From: Prauserella_A sp040645195
Lineage (GTDB): Bacteria; Actinomycetota; Actinomycetes; Mycobacteriales; Pseudonocardiaceae
Assembly: GCF_040645195.1 (NCBI RefSeq)
Contig: NZ_JBEYXW010000018.1
Span: 80,875 to 144,874 of the forward strand
Direction of reading: 5' to 3'
Length of the DNA stretch: 64,000 nucleotides
Shown in pieces: positions 48,844 through 57,358 of the stretch (position 1 is the stretch's first letter; each line of letters begins with the position of its first letter). Under the pieces are notes generated by a model that worked only from the letters and a program-made list of their open reading frames with translations, was not told the DNA's origin and did no database searches. A program made the translations under genes and the position numbers.

Positions 48844-49149
48844 TCAGTGCAGCTCTACCTCCCAATCCTCGAACGGCGGCTCGACTTCGTAGTCGTGGTC
48901 CAGATAGCTACGGATCCATTGGGCGGCTCGGTGTGCAGCCCAATCGTCGTTGGTGGGCATGCCTGCCTCGTCGTACTCGAGCACGTTCGTGTAGACGGCG
49001 AAGACCTTCTCGAGCGCCGACCCGAACTTGAACAAGGCTGGCCGGTAGTCGTCGACGTCGCTCAGGACGTCCTGGTCCAGGGTGCCGTTGCCGACGAAGA
49101 ACGCGAAGAAGCGGATCGCCCCACGGACGCCCTCGGGAATCTGCTGCAT
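48844..49149 (-). CDS. DUF7677 family protein
   Basis: A 101-residue acidic protein (IPEGVRGAIRFFAFFVGNGT, then YRPALFKFGSALEKVFAVYT and a PPFEDWEVELH ending), which I recall as the DUF7677 family, function unknown. ATG 49149; GTG 49167 is an alternative, neither with a clear ribosome-binding site. It is the only gene between the two copies of the tRNA-derived repeat, so it may be cargo of a vanished element. Confidence 0.65.
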   Translation of the reverse strand: MQQIPEGVRGAIRFFAFFVGNGTLDQDVLSDVDDYRPALFKFGSALEKVFAVYTNVLEYDEAGMPTNDDWAAHRAAQWIRSYLDHDYEVEPPFEDWEVELH

Positions 49150-49367
49150 GGGTTGATGTCGTAGCACACGGCCAGCCTGCGGGTGGCTTCATACTTCGTC
49201 CTGGCGGCCCGTCTCGGTACAGGTCCACCTTGCCGAGTCCAGCGTGCTCACGTGCGCGAGGTACCGCTGTTGACCGTGGTTGGCCAGCCTAAATGGCGTT
49301 GGTTGATTAGTGACAACCGGTGCCGCCCGGCTAATGGCACGCGACCCGAGTTGATCTACAGAAAACG
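49150..49367. other. Gene-free stretch between the DUF7677 gene and the tRNA terminator
   Basis: About 220 bp without a convincing frame. It is somewhat lower in GC than the flanks and includes GTTGACCGTGG and TTGATTAGTGACAAC motifs near 49271-49316 that could be minus-strand promoter parts for the DUF7677 gene. No RNA structure stands out. Confidence 0.35.
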
Positions 49368-49408
49368 AAGGCCCAGGTCCGAAGTAGACAACTCCTGACC
49401 TGGGCCTT
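49368..49408 (-). terminator. Rho-independent terminator of tRNA-Gly
   Basis: AAGGCCCAGGTC (49368-49379) pairs perfectly with GACCTGGGCCTT (49397-49408), loop 17 nt. On the minus strand the stem is followed by CGTTTTCTG. It begins 9 bp after the tRNA 3' end. A decayed copy lies at 48788-48830. Confidence 0.85.
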
Positions 49409-49417
49409 TGCCATGAG

Positions 49418-49488
49418 AGCGGATGACGGGAATCGAACCCGCGTTCTCAGCTTGGGAAGCTGATGTTCTACCATTGAACTACATCCGC
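49418..49488 (-). tRNA. tRNA-Gly (anticodon CCC)
   Basis: On the minus strand: acceptor arm GCGGATG/CATCCGC, D arm GTTC...GAAC, anticodon stem TCAGC/GCTGA around loop TTCCCAA giving anticodon CCC, and T arm CGGGTTCGATTCCCG. CCA is not encoded. It reads GGG glycine codons. Its 3' end and terminator have a diverged direct copy about 590 bp downstream. Confidence 0.93.
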
Positions 49489-49540
49489 AAGCACCGAAAT
49501 CATACACGGCACCGATCTCCTCTTCACGTAGGGCTTGCCA

Positions 49541-49682
49541 GTGTTCGGCGACGTGGGCAGGCGCCAGTACGCGGCCCGGTTGAACCGGATCCTCGACACC
49601 GACCCCAGCTACACGCGGCACATGCGGACCGAGGGCCAGCCCGTAGCCCGACCCCGGCTAGGGTGGGCGCGTGCTACTGAGT
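49541..49682 (+). other. Possible gene remnant before dcd
   Basis: A 46-codon frame from GTG 49541 reads VFGDVGRRQYAARLNRILDT then DPSYTRHMRTEGQPVA with GC-rich third positions, and ends inside dcd. A stop in frame lies 12 bp upstream and there is no ribosome-binding site. It looks like the end of a lost gene of unknown family. The region also contains the dcd promoter. Confidence 0.25.
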
Positions 49683-50252
49683 GACCGTGACCTCCGCAAA
49701 GAGCTCGATTCCGGGCGGCTCGGGGTCGACCCGTTCACCCCGCAAATGCTCCAGCCGTCGAGCATCGACGTGCGTCTCGATCGCTTCTTCCGGGTGTTCG
49801 ACAACACCAAGTACACCCACATCGACCCGAAGTTGCAGCAGGACGAGCTGACCTCGCTCGTCGAGAAGGAGGGCGAGGACCCGTTCGTGCTGCACCCCGG
49901 CGAGTTCGTGCTGGGCTCGACCTACGAGGTCTTCACGCTGCCCGACGATCTGGCCGGCCGTCTGGAAGGCAAGTCGTCGCTCGGCAGGCTCGGCCTGCTC
50001 ACCCACTCGACGGCCGGTTTCATCGACCCCGGCTTCACCGGGCACATCACGCTCGAGCTGTCGAATGTGGCCAACCTGCCGATCACGTTGTGGCCTGGAA
50101 TGAAGATCGGCCAGCTGTGTCTTTTCCGCCTCACCAGTTCGGCCGAGTTCCCGTATGGCTCCAGCGAGGCGGGCTCGCGGTACCAGGGGCAACGTGGTCC
50201 GACGCCGAGTCGTGCCTACAAGAACTTCGACCGCATCGACACGCGACGCTGA
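49671..50252 (+). CDS. dcd: dCTP deaminase
   Basis: A 193-residue enzyme of the dUTPase/dCTP-deaminase superfamily. LEGKSSLGRLGLLTHSTAGFIDPGFTGHITLELSN (split around residues 103-138) holds the catalytic Glu and the nucleotide-binding Ser/Arg contacts; GSRYQGQRGPTPSR forms the C-terminal lid. It converts dCTP to dUTP (possibly on to dUMP in the bifunctional actinobacterial type). GTG start at 49671. Length and motifs match the family, with dcd next to tRNA-Gly as in several actinomycetes. Confidence 0.95.
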   Translation: MLLSDRDLRKELDSGRLGVDPFTPQMLQPSSIDVRLDRFFRVFDNTKYTHIDPKLQQDELTSLVEKEGEDPFVLHPGEFVLGSTYEVFTLPDDLAGRLEGKSSLGRLGLLTHSTAGFIDPGFTGHITLELSNVANLPITLWPGMKIGQLCLFRLTSSAEFPYGSSEAGSRYQGQRGPTPSRAYKNFDRIDTRR

Positions 50253-50309
50253 CACTGCGATCAAGATAACGGTTCAATAACTCACGCTTTGGTGGTAGTT
50301 TCCGCTCTT

Positions 50310-51122
50310 GTGTCTACCCCGAGTTCACGAATTCGATCACTTTTGGTGATGTTGAGTGTTCTTCTGGGTGTCGCTGTTGCAGCGGGCGGTCACCTGTTGT
50401 GGTTGCGTCCGTCCGGCAGCGCGTCGGCTGTGGCGCTGCCGGACGAGAACGGCGGTGACTCCCTCAACCGCACGGCCCAACCATCCAGGACCAGCCCGGC
50501 GTCCTCGCTGACGTCGAGCACGGAACCCACGACGGAGACGACGACGGGCGGCGCCACCACCGGAGAGGCAACGGAGCCGCCACGGCCTACCCCGTCGACC
50601 TCGACGTCCTCGGTCGCGCAGGTACCGCCGAGCGAGCAACCGGCGGATGCGACGACGACCCAGGACACCCCGTCCAGCGAGGAGAGCCCAGCACCGACCA
50701 CGAACGAGCCTCCCGCGTCCCCCAGCGGGCGTTCGGAGCCCCCGGCCAGCAGCGCCTCCCCGACGGCCGAGGTGGTCCGTCTGGTGAACGCCGAACGGGC
50801 GGATGCAGGCTGCGCGGCCGTCACCATCGACAGCAGGCTCGCCGCGGCCGCGCAGGCGCACAGCGACGACATGGCCCAGAACGAGTACCTGGACCACACC
50901 TCGCAGGACGGGACGTCGTTCGACAAGCGCATGCGCCAGCACGGCTACCCGCGGCCCGCCGCGGAGAACATCGCGATGGGTCTGTCGAGCGCGCAGGCCG
51001 TCATGGACGCGTGGATGTCCTCCGATGGGCATCGCCGCAACATCCTGAACTGCGACATCACCGCGATCGGGGTCGGCCTCAACGCCAATGGCTGGTACTG
51101 GACGCAGGCCTTCGGTTACTAG
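50310..51122 (+). CDS. Secreted CAP-domain (SCP/PR1-like) protein
   Basis: A 270-residue exported protein: N-terminal signal or anchor helix (residues 7-30), a ~100-residue Thr/Ser/Pro/Glu-rich low-complexity linker, and a CAP domain at about 148-270 (LVNAERADAGCAAVTID, AQAHSDDMAQNEYLDHTSQDG, HGYPRPAAENIAMG, MSSDGHRRNILNCDITAIGVGL, each in order) with the His/Glu/His cavity residues. CAP proteins of this type are found on bacterial surfaces; roles include cell-wall association. GTG 50310 is the preferred start; TTG 50289 and GTG 50292 are possible. Confidence 0.88.
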   Translation: MSTPSSRIRSLLVMLSVLLGVAVAAGGHLLWLRPSGSASAVALPDENGGDSLNRTAQPSRTSPASSLTSSTEPTTETTTGGATTGEATEPPRPTPSTSTSSVAQVPPSEQPADATTTQDTPSSEESPAPTTNEPPASPSGRSEPPASSASPTAEVVRLVNAERADAGCAAVTIDSRLAAAAQAHSDDMAQNEYLDHTSQDGTSFDKRMRQHGYPRPAAENIAMGLSSAQAVMDAWMSSDGHRRNILNCDITAIGVGLNANGWYWTQAFGY

Positions 51123-51200
51123 GCCCTGGCGTCCCGCTTCTCGCCTGCGGCTCGGTCTCACGTGCCACGGTTCGCTGGCAGCGTCACCGACCGGTGGGGC

Positions 51201-51758
51201 TCAGCGGGTCTGGTAGCGCGCGTAGATCAGTCCGGTGTCGAAGGCGCGTTGCTCGACCAGTTCGAGATCGAGGCGCACGCCGTCGGGGAAGAACCGCTTG
51301 CCGCCGCCGACCACGCTCGTGGTGATGAACAGGTGGTACTCGTCCACCAGGCCGGCCGCGATCGCCTGGGCCGCGAGGTTCGGGCCGTCGACGCTGAGGT
51401 CGTGATCGGCCTCGGCCTTGAGCTTGCGCACCGCGTCCGGGTCGAAGGTCCGCTCGATCCTGGTCTTCGCGCTGGAGGCCGACTCGAGCGTCGTGGAGTA
51501 CACGATCTTCTCCGCGGCCTGCCAGTCGCGGGCGTACTGGAGGATGTGCGGAGGCACGTCGGGCTCTTTGTGCGCGGTCTCCCAGAAGACCATCGTCTCG
51601 TACATCCGTCGGCCGTAGAGGTACGTGCCGACGGGGCGGAAGATGTCGCCGATGAAGGTATGCACCTCCTCTACCTCGGCCCCGGTGCCGAGGTCGCCCT
51701 CCGCCGCCTCGGCGTAGCCGTCGAGCGAGGTGATCATCGAGTAGATGAGCTTTGCCAT
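51201..51758 (-). CDS. Dihydrofolate-reductase-like protein (RibD C-terminal family)
   Basis: A 185-residue RibD_C/DfrA-like reductase. LIYSMITSLDGYAEAAEG starts the fold, FIGDIFRPVGTYLYGRRMYETM is the cofactor-binding section, and LIYARYQTR ends it. These YwjB/YyaP-like proteins bind NADPH but their substrates are unknown. ATG 51758 follows GGAG. It sits alone between the CAP protein and the AidB-like gene. Confidence 0.88.
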   Translation of the reverse strand: MAKLIYSMITSLDGYAEAAEGDLGTGAEVEEVHTFIGDIFRPVGTYLYGRRMYETMVFWETAHKEPDVPPHILQYARDWQAAEKIVYSTTLESASSAKTRIERTFDPDAVRKLKAEADHDLSVDGPNLAAQAIAAGLVDEYHLFITTSVVGGGKRFFPDGVRLDLELVEQRAFDTGLIYARYQTR

Positions 51759-51865
51759 GCGTCTCCTTCGGGTACGAGCGCGTCAATCTGCCAGCGCTCC
51801 TGCAGACTGTGACCTCCGCGCGACCCGGAACTCATCGATCTGCTGGCGGCCGGTTCCCTCAACCG

Positions 51866-53497
51866 TCAGATCCCGGGCGACACCCTGGTCACGATCGTCT
51901 GGGTGTCCACCCCGGGCGGCAGCGTGCCGAACGCGATGCCCCAGTCCCCGCCGAGCCGCGACGCACAGAAGGCATCGGCGACAGCCTGGTCGCCGTAGCG
52001 CACCAACAGCGAGCCCTGCAGCACCAGCGCGAGTGTCTCGACCAGGCGGCGCGCGCGGAACTCGACATCGGCCAGATCCGCCAGCTCCTTGTGCACGCGC
52101 GCAATCGCGTCGTCGAGCCGGGAATCGGCGCCCGCGGCCTGTTCGACCTCGGTGAAGAACGCCTCGACGGAATCGGGCTGCTTGGCCATCGCGCGGACCG
52201 CATCCAACGCGGCGACGTTGCCCGAGCCCTCCCAGATCGACGACAGCGGCGACTCGCGGAACAGCCGCGGCATACCGGACTCCTCCACGTAGCCGTTGCC
52301 GCCGAGGCATTCGAGCGCCTCGGCCGCGTGGGCGGGCGCCCGCTTGCACACCCAGTACTTCGTCACCGCCAGGGCGAGCCGGCGGAACGCCTCCTCCTGC
52401 CGGTCGCCGGCGGCGGCACGGTCGCTGGCTCCGGCCAGCCGCAGCGCGACCATGGTTGCGGCCTCCGACTCGACGGCCAGGTCAGCGAGCACATTGGTCA
52501 TCAGCGGCTGCTGGGCGAGCGGCGCACCGAACGCGCTGCGATGCGCGGCGTGATGCGCGGCGCGCACGGCGCCGTACCGCAGCCCGGCAGCGCTGCCCAG
52601 CACGCAGTCCAACCGGGTGTTGTTGACCATTTCGATGATCGTGCGGACGCCCCGGCCCTCCTCACCGACCAGCCAGCCGATCGCCTCGTCGTACTCGATC
52701 TCGGCGGAGGCGTTGGAGCGGTTGCCGAGCTTGTCCTTCAACCGTTGCAGGTGGATGCGGTTGCGGGTGCCATCCGGGAGCACCCTTGGCAGCAGGAAGC
52801 ACGACAACCCACCCGGCGCCTGCGCGAGCGTGAGGAACAGATCCGACATCGGGGCGGAGGTGAACCACTTGTGTCCGCTGATCACGTAGCTGCCGTCGCC
52901 AGCCGGGCGCGCGCTCGTGGTGTTGGCACGGACGTCGGAGCCGCCCTGCTTCTCGGTCATCGACATCCCGGCGATCAGGCCGCGTTTCGTGGTCGGTTCG
53001 CGCAGCCCGTAGTCGTAGACCGGCGCGGCAAGCAGCGGTTCGTAGGCCGTGGCCAGGTCGGTGTTGTGCCGCAGGGCCGGCACTGCCGAGTACGTCATCG
53101 AGATCGGGCAGGAATGCCCTGCCTCCGCCTGGCTCCACACGTAGAACTTGGCGGCACGCGCGACGTGGGCGCCCGTCCGGTTCTCCCGCCATGGCGTTGC
53201 GTGCAGGCCGTGGGACACCGCGACGTCCATCAGGTCGTGCCAATGTGGATGGAACTCGACCTCGTCGATGCGCCTGCCCACCCGGTCGTGGGTACGCAGC
53301 TTCGGCGGGTTCTCGTTGACCAGCCTGCCCCACTCCTGCACGCGCTCGGTGCCGGCGAGCACGCCGAGCGCGTGCACCTCCGCCTCGGCCCAGTCCGCGC
53401 CCTCGCGGCGCAGGCCGTCGAGCAGTGTGGCATCCGCCGCGACGTCGTAGTCGACCAGCGGTGGAACCTGGTTGGTCACCTCATGGGTAGGGCTCAT
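51866..53497 (-). CDS. Acyl-CoA dehydrogenase family protein, AidB-like
   Basis: A 543-residue member of the AidB branch of acyl-CoA dehydrogenases: PISMTYSAVPALRH, then MTEKQGGSDVRANTT (FAD and substrate loop), YVISGHKWFTSAPMSD and the LGGNGYVEESGMPRLFRESPLSSIWEGSGNV signature (split). AidB of E. coli is induced by alkylating agents and binds DNA with isovaleryl-CoA dehydrogenase activity. The C-terminal DNA-binding helices of true AidB cannot be confirmed by eye. Its ATG overlaps the stop of the TetR gene (ATGA), so both form an operon, and the TetR is the likely repressor. Confidence 0.88.
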   Translation of the reverse strand: MSPTHEVTNQVPPLVDYDVAADATLLDGLRREGADWAEAEVHALGVLAGTERVQEWGRLVNENPPKLRTHDRVGRRIDEVEFHPHWHDLMDVAVSHGLHATPWRENRTGAHVARAAKFYVWSQAEAGHSCPISMTYSAVPALRHNTDLATAYEPLLAAPVYDYGLREPTTKRGLIAGMSMTEKQGGSDVRANTTSARPAGDGSYVISGHKWFTSAPMSDLFLTLAQAPGGLSCFLLPRVLPDGTRNRIHLQRLKDKLGNRSNASAEIEYDEAIGWLVGEEGRGVRTIIEMVNNTRLDCVLGSAAGLRYGAVRAAHHAAHRSAFGAPLAQQPLMTNVLADLAVESEAATMVALRLAGASDRAAAGDRQEEAFRRLALAVTKYWVCKRAPAHAAEALECLGGNGYVEESGMPRLFRESPLSSIWEGSGNVAALDAVRAMAKQPDSVEAFFTEVEQAAGADSRLDDAIARVHKELADLADVEFRARRLVETLALVLQGSLLVRYGDQAVADAFCASRLGGDWGIAFGTLPPGVDTQTIVTRVSPGI

Positions 53498-54087
53498 CCT
53501 GGCACTCCTAGCGCGCGAAGGGTGAACGTGCACAGCTCGGGCACGGCGTCGGTGTTGTCGGTGGTGAGGGGGCCGATCAAGACCTCGGCGGTCGCGCCGA
53601 CGATGGCCGCGGCAGTGATCTCGGCGTCCTGCGCTGGGAGCACGCCGGCACGCACGCCTTCGCGGACCCAGCGGGCGATGACGTCGCGGAACGCGTGCCG
53701 GAACACCAGCCGCTCCGCCTCGACAGGCGCGTCGACGGGTTCGGCCAGCAGTGCGTAGGCAAGCCGCGGAGCCTTGAGCGCGCGGCCGGCGAACGTCTCG
53801 ACGACGGCCACGATCCGCGCCGGGATCTCCGCAGGCTGCTCCGCGGCGCGCTCGACGGCCGCCACCTCATGAGTCACCACGAGCCGGAACAGCTCGACGA
53901 TCAGCTCTGCCTTACCGGGGAAATGGCGGTAGACGCTGCCCGTGGCGATGCCCGCCTGCGCGGCGACGGCCGCCATCGAGCAGCCTGCGTAGCCGCGCTC
54001 GGCCAGTAGCTCGAGTGCGGCGTCGAGAATCTGGCCCCGCTGCGAGTCCATGCGGGCCTGGATCCTGGGGGTGCGCCGGTACACCAC
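53494..54087 (-). CDS. TetR family regulator of the AidB-like gene
   Basis: A 197-residue TetR protein with helix-turn-helix at residues 18-64 (ILDAAMLELLAERGY-type start, AVAAQAGIATGSVYRHFPGKAEL). C-terminal half is of the small-ligand type. GTG 54087 or the next GTG at 54084 is the start. A near-perfect 21-bp palindrome lies 10 bp upstream and its stop overlaps the AidB-like ATG, giving a simple autoregulated operon. Confidence 0.9.
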   Translation of the reverse strand: MVYRRTPRIQARMDSQRGQILDAALELLAERGYAGCSMAAVAAQAGIATGSVYRHFPGKAELIVELFRLVVTHEVAAVERAAEQPAEIPARIVAVVETFAGRALKAPRLAYALLAEPVDAPVEAERLVFRHAFRDVIARWVREGVRAGVLPAQDAEITAAAIVGATAEVLIGPLTTDNTDAVPELCTFTLRALGVPG

Positions 54088-54096
54088 TCAAGAAGT

Positions 54097-54117
54097 GAAG
54101 CACTGATTCACTGCTTC
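54097..54117 (-). promoter_or_regulatory. Operator of the TetR-AidB operon
   Basis: GAAGCACTGATTCACTGCTTC reads as a 21-bp palindrome with only the C-C pair at positions 7/15 unmatched. It is 10 bp upstream of the TetR start, covering the expected promoter -10 region, as for autorepression. Confidence 0.7.
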
Positions 54118-54126
54118 GGGCAACCC

Positions 54127-54819
54127 TCAGAGGCGGTGCAGCCCCTCCAGCACCCGCTGCATGAGGACGTAGTCGGGACGCCCGGCATAGCTGGCTGTGG
54201 TGGTGTGCACGTGGACCAGCCCGGCTTCGGCCAGGTCGCTCAGCAGCACCCGCGCGACACCCAGTGGCACCGCCAGCAGTGCTGCGACCTCGGCCACCGA
54301 ACGCGGCTGCATGCACAGCCTGCGTACTGCCTGGTATTCGGAGCTCAGCTGCTCGCTGTTCCACGGCGCCTGCGGGTCGGTGGAGATCAGCGTCTCCACG
54401 GCCAGGTCCTGGCGTGCCTGGGTGCGGCCCCGGGTCAGCACGTACGGCCGCACCCTGAGCCGGTGCTGTTCCAGCGGGTCGAACTGCTCGAGCTCCTCCG
54501 GCTGTTCTGCCTCGGCGAAGACTCGTTCGGTGCGTTCTGCGGGTTCTGCGGGTTCGGGCTCCGGCAGCTCCTCTGGCTCGTCGTCAGCCAGCTTGTCGAG
54601 GAGTTTGGCGGAGGGAAAGCGCGCACCTGAGCGGCCGACCCTGGACTTGCGGCCACGCGAGTCCGTGGTGTTGCGCTCGCTCTCGTCGTTTTCCGATGGC
54701 TCCGGCTCCACGTCCCGAAAGCGTTTGCGTTGTTTCGCGGAAGGAAAGCGCGCACCGGAGCGGCCGACGGCCGTGTCGTCGGCGTCGTTCCGTTCGTCGT
54801 CGGTGGTGCCCATGCCCAC
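54127..54819 (-). CDS. Orphan DUF742 (CvnC-like) protein with duplicated N-terminal motif
   Basis: A 230-residue protein. The last ~115 residues form DUF742 (RVRPYVLTRGRTQARQDLAVETLI then RRLCMQPRSVAEVAALLAVPLGVARVLLSDLAEAGLV, split), the winged-helix domain of conservon protein CvnC. The N-terminal half is acidic and disordered with two copies of GRSGARFPSAK (about residues 19-29 and 64-74). In conservons DUF742 sits with a histidine kinase-like CvnA, a roadblock CvnB and a GTPase CvnD; none of these is next to it here. GTG 54819 and ATG 54813 are both possible starts. Confidence 0.85.
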   Translation of the reverse strand: MGMGTTDDERNDADDTAVGRSGARFPSAKQRKRFRDVEPEPSENDESERNTTDSRGRKSRVGRSGARFPSAKLLDKLADDEPEELPEPEPAEPAERTERVFAEAEQPEELEQFDPLEQHRLRVRPYVLTRGRTQARQDLAVETLISTDPQAPWNSEQLSSEYQAVRRLCMQPRSVAEVAALLAVPLGVARVLLSDLAEAGLVHVHTTTASYAGRPDYVLMQRVLEGLHRL

Positions 54820-54925
54820 GCTGTGTCCGCCTCGCCTGCTGCTGCCATGGCCTCGCGAGCGACGTCGACCCGAGGTCGGCCCATGCTACTCGCGATGTCC
54901 AGCCCGCAGGTACGGTCCACTATGG

Positions 54926-54967
54926 ACAAAAAGGGGGGCCAGCGCAGCGCCGGCCCCCCTTTTTTGT
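54926..54967 (-). terminator. Bidirectional-looking terminator after the iron-sulfur protein gene
   Basis: AAAAAGGGGGGCC (54928-54940) pairs with GGCCCCCCTTTTT (54952-54964), 11-nt loop. A-run and T-run on opposite sides make it competent in both directions. It lies just past the stop of the iron-sulfur protein gene. Confidence 0.9.
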
Positions 54968-54974
54968 CAGATTC

Positions 54975-57209
54975 CTAGTCCTGCTCTGCCAGTGCGGCTT
55001 TCCCGGAGCCGACGGCTAGCGGAGCCGGTCCGGCTGGCTGGCCCCGCTTGACCGCCGTCAGCAGCAGCTGGGCGACATCGACGACCTCGACCTTCTCGCT
55101 CGCCTTGCCGTCGCTCTGCCGTGCGGTGACGCCGTCGGTGAGCATCACGCGGCAGAACGGGCAGCCCGTGGCGATCTTGGACGGGGCAGTGCCGAGCGCC
55201 TCGTCGACCCGCTCGACGTTGATCCGCTTGCCGATCCGCTCCTCCATCCACATGCGCGCGCCGCCGGCGCCGCAGCACAGGGAACGGTCGGCGTGCCGTG
55301 GCATCTCCCGCAGGGTGGCGCCGGAGGCACCGACCAGCTCACGCGGTGCCTCGTAGACCTTGTTGTGCCTGCCGAGATAGCACGGGTCGTGGTAGGTGAC
55401 GTCCTCGGCGATCGGCGCCACCGGGACGAGCCGCTTCTCCCGCACCAGCCGGTTGAGCAGCTGGGTATGGTGCACGACCTCGTACTGCCCGCCGAGGTCG
55501 GGGTACTCGTTGGCGAGCGTGTTGAAGCAGTGCGCGCAGGTCACGACGATCTTGCGCTTGGCCTGGTCGACGTCTTCGAACACCGAGTTGAGCACCTCGA
55601 CGTTCTGCTGGGCGAGCATCTGGAACACGAACTCGTTGCCGGCTCGCCGCGCGGGGTCGCCGGTGCAGGTCTCCTCCGGGCCGAGCACCTTGTAGCCGAC
55701 CCCGGCGATGTGCAGCAGCTCGGCCACGGCCCTGGTCGTCTTCTTCGCGCGGTCCTCGAACGCGCCGGCGCAGCCGACCCAGAAGAGGTACTCGGCGTCG
55801 CCGAACTCGCCGTCGAACACGGGTACCTCGAAGTCGAGGTCCTCGGCCCAGGCCAGCCGGTCCTTGGCGTTCTGGCCCCACGGGTTGCCCTTGTTCTCCA
55901 GGTTCTTGAACATCGTGTTCAGCTCGGTCGGGAAGTTCGACTCGATCATCACCTGGTAGCGGCGCATGTCGACGATGTGGTCGACGTGCTCGATGTCCAC
56001 CGGGCACTGCTCGACACACGCGCCGCAGGTCGTGCACGACCACAGCACGTCGGGGTCGATGACGCCACCGTCGTCGCCTGCGCCGACGAGCGGGCGCTCC
56101 GCCTCGGCGATGGCGAGCACGTCGATGCCGGCATACGGGTTGTCGCCCGTCAGCCCGATCTCCTCGCCGGCCATGTCCTTCTTGCCGCCCGCGAGCAGGT
56201 ACGGCGCCTTCGCGTAGGCGTGGTCACGCAGCTGCGTGATCACCAGCTTCGGCGAAAGCGGCTTGCCGGTGTTCCACGCGGGGCACTGCGACTGGCAGCG
56301 ACCGCACTCGGTGCAGGTGGAGAAGTCCAGCCAGCCTTTCCAGCTGAAGTCCTCGATCTTGCCTGCACCGAAGACGTCCTTCTCCGGGTCGGCCTCCTCG
56401 AAGTCGAGCGGTTTGCCCTCGCTCATCATCGGCTTGAGCTTGCCCAGCGCGACGCCGCCGTCGGCCTCGCGCTTGAAGTAGATGTTGAAGAACGCGCTGA
56501 ACCGGTGCCAGGCGACGCCCATGGTGAGCGTGGTACCCACTACGTACAGCCAGATCATGCCGGACAGCAGCTTGATCAACGCCATGATCGACACCGCGGC
56601 GGTGCTGGTGGGCAGTATCTGCGCGAGCGGCTGGGTGACGAAGCTCGACCAGAGCGCCGGGTCCTCGACACCGCTGGAGATCTTGAAGGCCTTGACGCCG
56701 AGGATGCCGATGCCCTCGATGATCACGACGGCCTCGACGAAGTAGGCCTGCCCGAAGTTGGAGCCCGCGAAGCGGGACTGCCGGTCGGCGCGGCGCGGGT
56801 GGTTGGCTTGCCGGATGATCGCCAGCGCGATACCACCGAGCACGGTGCCGAGGCCGAGCAGTTCCAGCAGGAGCTGCCACGGCGCCCAGTGGCCGATCAC
56901 CGGCCAGGCGAAGTGCGGGTTGAACGTCTCGCCGTAGGCCTCGAAGAGGGCGGCGGAGCCCAGCAGGAAGCCCCACATCACGAGCCAGTGCCACGGTCCG
57001 ACATGACGGAGCTTGTTCATCCTGGTGTGTGCCGCGAACTCGGTGATGAGTGTGCGCAGGCGGGGGGCGAACGGGCCGTTGCGTGTGGCGTCTGGCTGAC
57101 CGAGTCGGATGATCCGTATCTGACGTACGACGCCGTATACGAAGACACCCCAAGCGACAACGCTGACGGCAACGCCGATCACGCCGAGCGTGATCTGCAA
57201 TGCACCCAT
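54975..57209 (-). CDS. Membrane iron-sulfur (heterodisulfide reductase-like, CCG-domain) oxidoreductase
   Basis: A 744-residue protein. Four or five N-terminal helices (about 7-26, 65-90, 105-130 and further) resemble the NarI-like cytochrome b-type anchor. Then two [4Fe-4S] motifs: CTECGRCQSQCP near residue 295 and CTTCGACVEQCP near 395. Two CCG (Cys-Cys-Gly) domains follow, with GCAGAFEDRAKK and CCGAGGARMWMEE. The layout matches mycobacterial Rv0338c-type proteins, thought to pass electrons between membrane quinones and an unknown soluble partner. A divergent TetR gene and a palindrome upstream may regulate it. Confidence 0.9.
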   Translation of the reverse strand: MGALQITLGVIGVAVSVVAWGVFVYGVVRQIRIIRLGQPDATRNGPFAPRLRTLITEFAAHTRMNKLRHVGPWHWLVMWGFLLGSAALFEAYGETFNPHFAWPVIGHWAPWQLLLELLGLGTVLGGIALAIIRQANHPRRADRQSRFAGSNFGQAYFVEAVVIIEGIGILGVKAFKISSGVEDPALWSSFVTQPLAQILPTSTAAVSIMALIKLLSGMIWLYVVGTTLTMGVAWHRFSAFFNIYFKREADGGVALGKLKPMMSEGKPLDFEEADPEKDVFGAGKIEDFSWKGWLDFSTCTECGRCQSQCPAWNTGKPLSPKLVITQLRDHAYAKAPYLLAGGKKDMAGEEIGLTGDNPYAGIDVLAIAEAERPLVGAGDDGGVIDPDVLWSCTTCGACVEQCPVDIEHVDHIVDMRRYQVMIESNFPTELNTMFKNLENKGNPWGQNAKDRLAWAEDLDFEVPVFDGEFGDAEYLFWVGCAGAFEDRAKKTTRAVAELLHIAGVGYKVLGPEETCTGDPARRAGNEFVFQMLAQQNVEVLNSVFEDVDQAKRKIVVTCAHCFNTLANEYPDLGGQYEVVHHTQLLNRLVREKRLVPVAPIAEDVTYHDPCYLGRHNKVYEAPRELVGASGATLREMPRHADRSLCCGAGGARMWMEERIGKRINVERVDEALGTAPSKIATGCPFCRVMLTDGVTARQSDGKASEKVEVVDVAQLLLTAVKRGQPAGPAPLAVGSGKAALAEQD

Positions 57210-57263
57210 GATTGGGCCTTTCGGTTCGGGACTTCGCGGTGGGTGTCGGGAGCCTAACCCTTC

Positions 57264-57277
57264 TTACTGATCAGTAA
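57264..57277. promoter_or_regulatory. TetR-type operator between iron-sulfur protein and TetR gene
   Basis: TTACTGATCAGTAA is a perfect 14-bp palindrome in the 149-bp gap between the divergent genes. Size, half-site TTACTGA and position suit the TetR protein encoded at 57359-57922. Confidence 0.65.
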
Positions 57278-57358
57278 CCGATTTGCGGGCTTCGAGTCCC
57301 ACCGATGTGGTGGAAAACTCGCTGCTACTGGGACGATCGTTCAGATACTCTCGCCTGC

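Noticed and set aside
46355..50252. Prophage or insertion sequence in the accessory stretch
   Set aside because: No integrase, transposase or phage genes were found; only the tRNA duplication, pseudogenes and small unknown genes remain.
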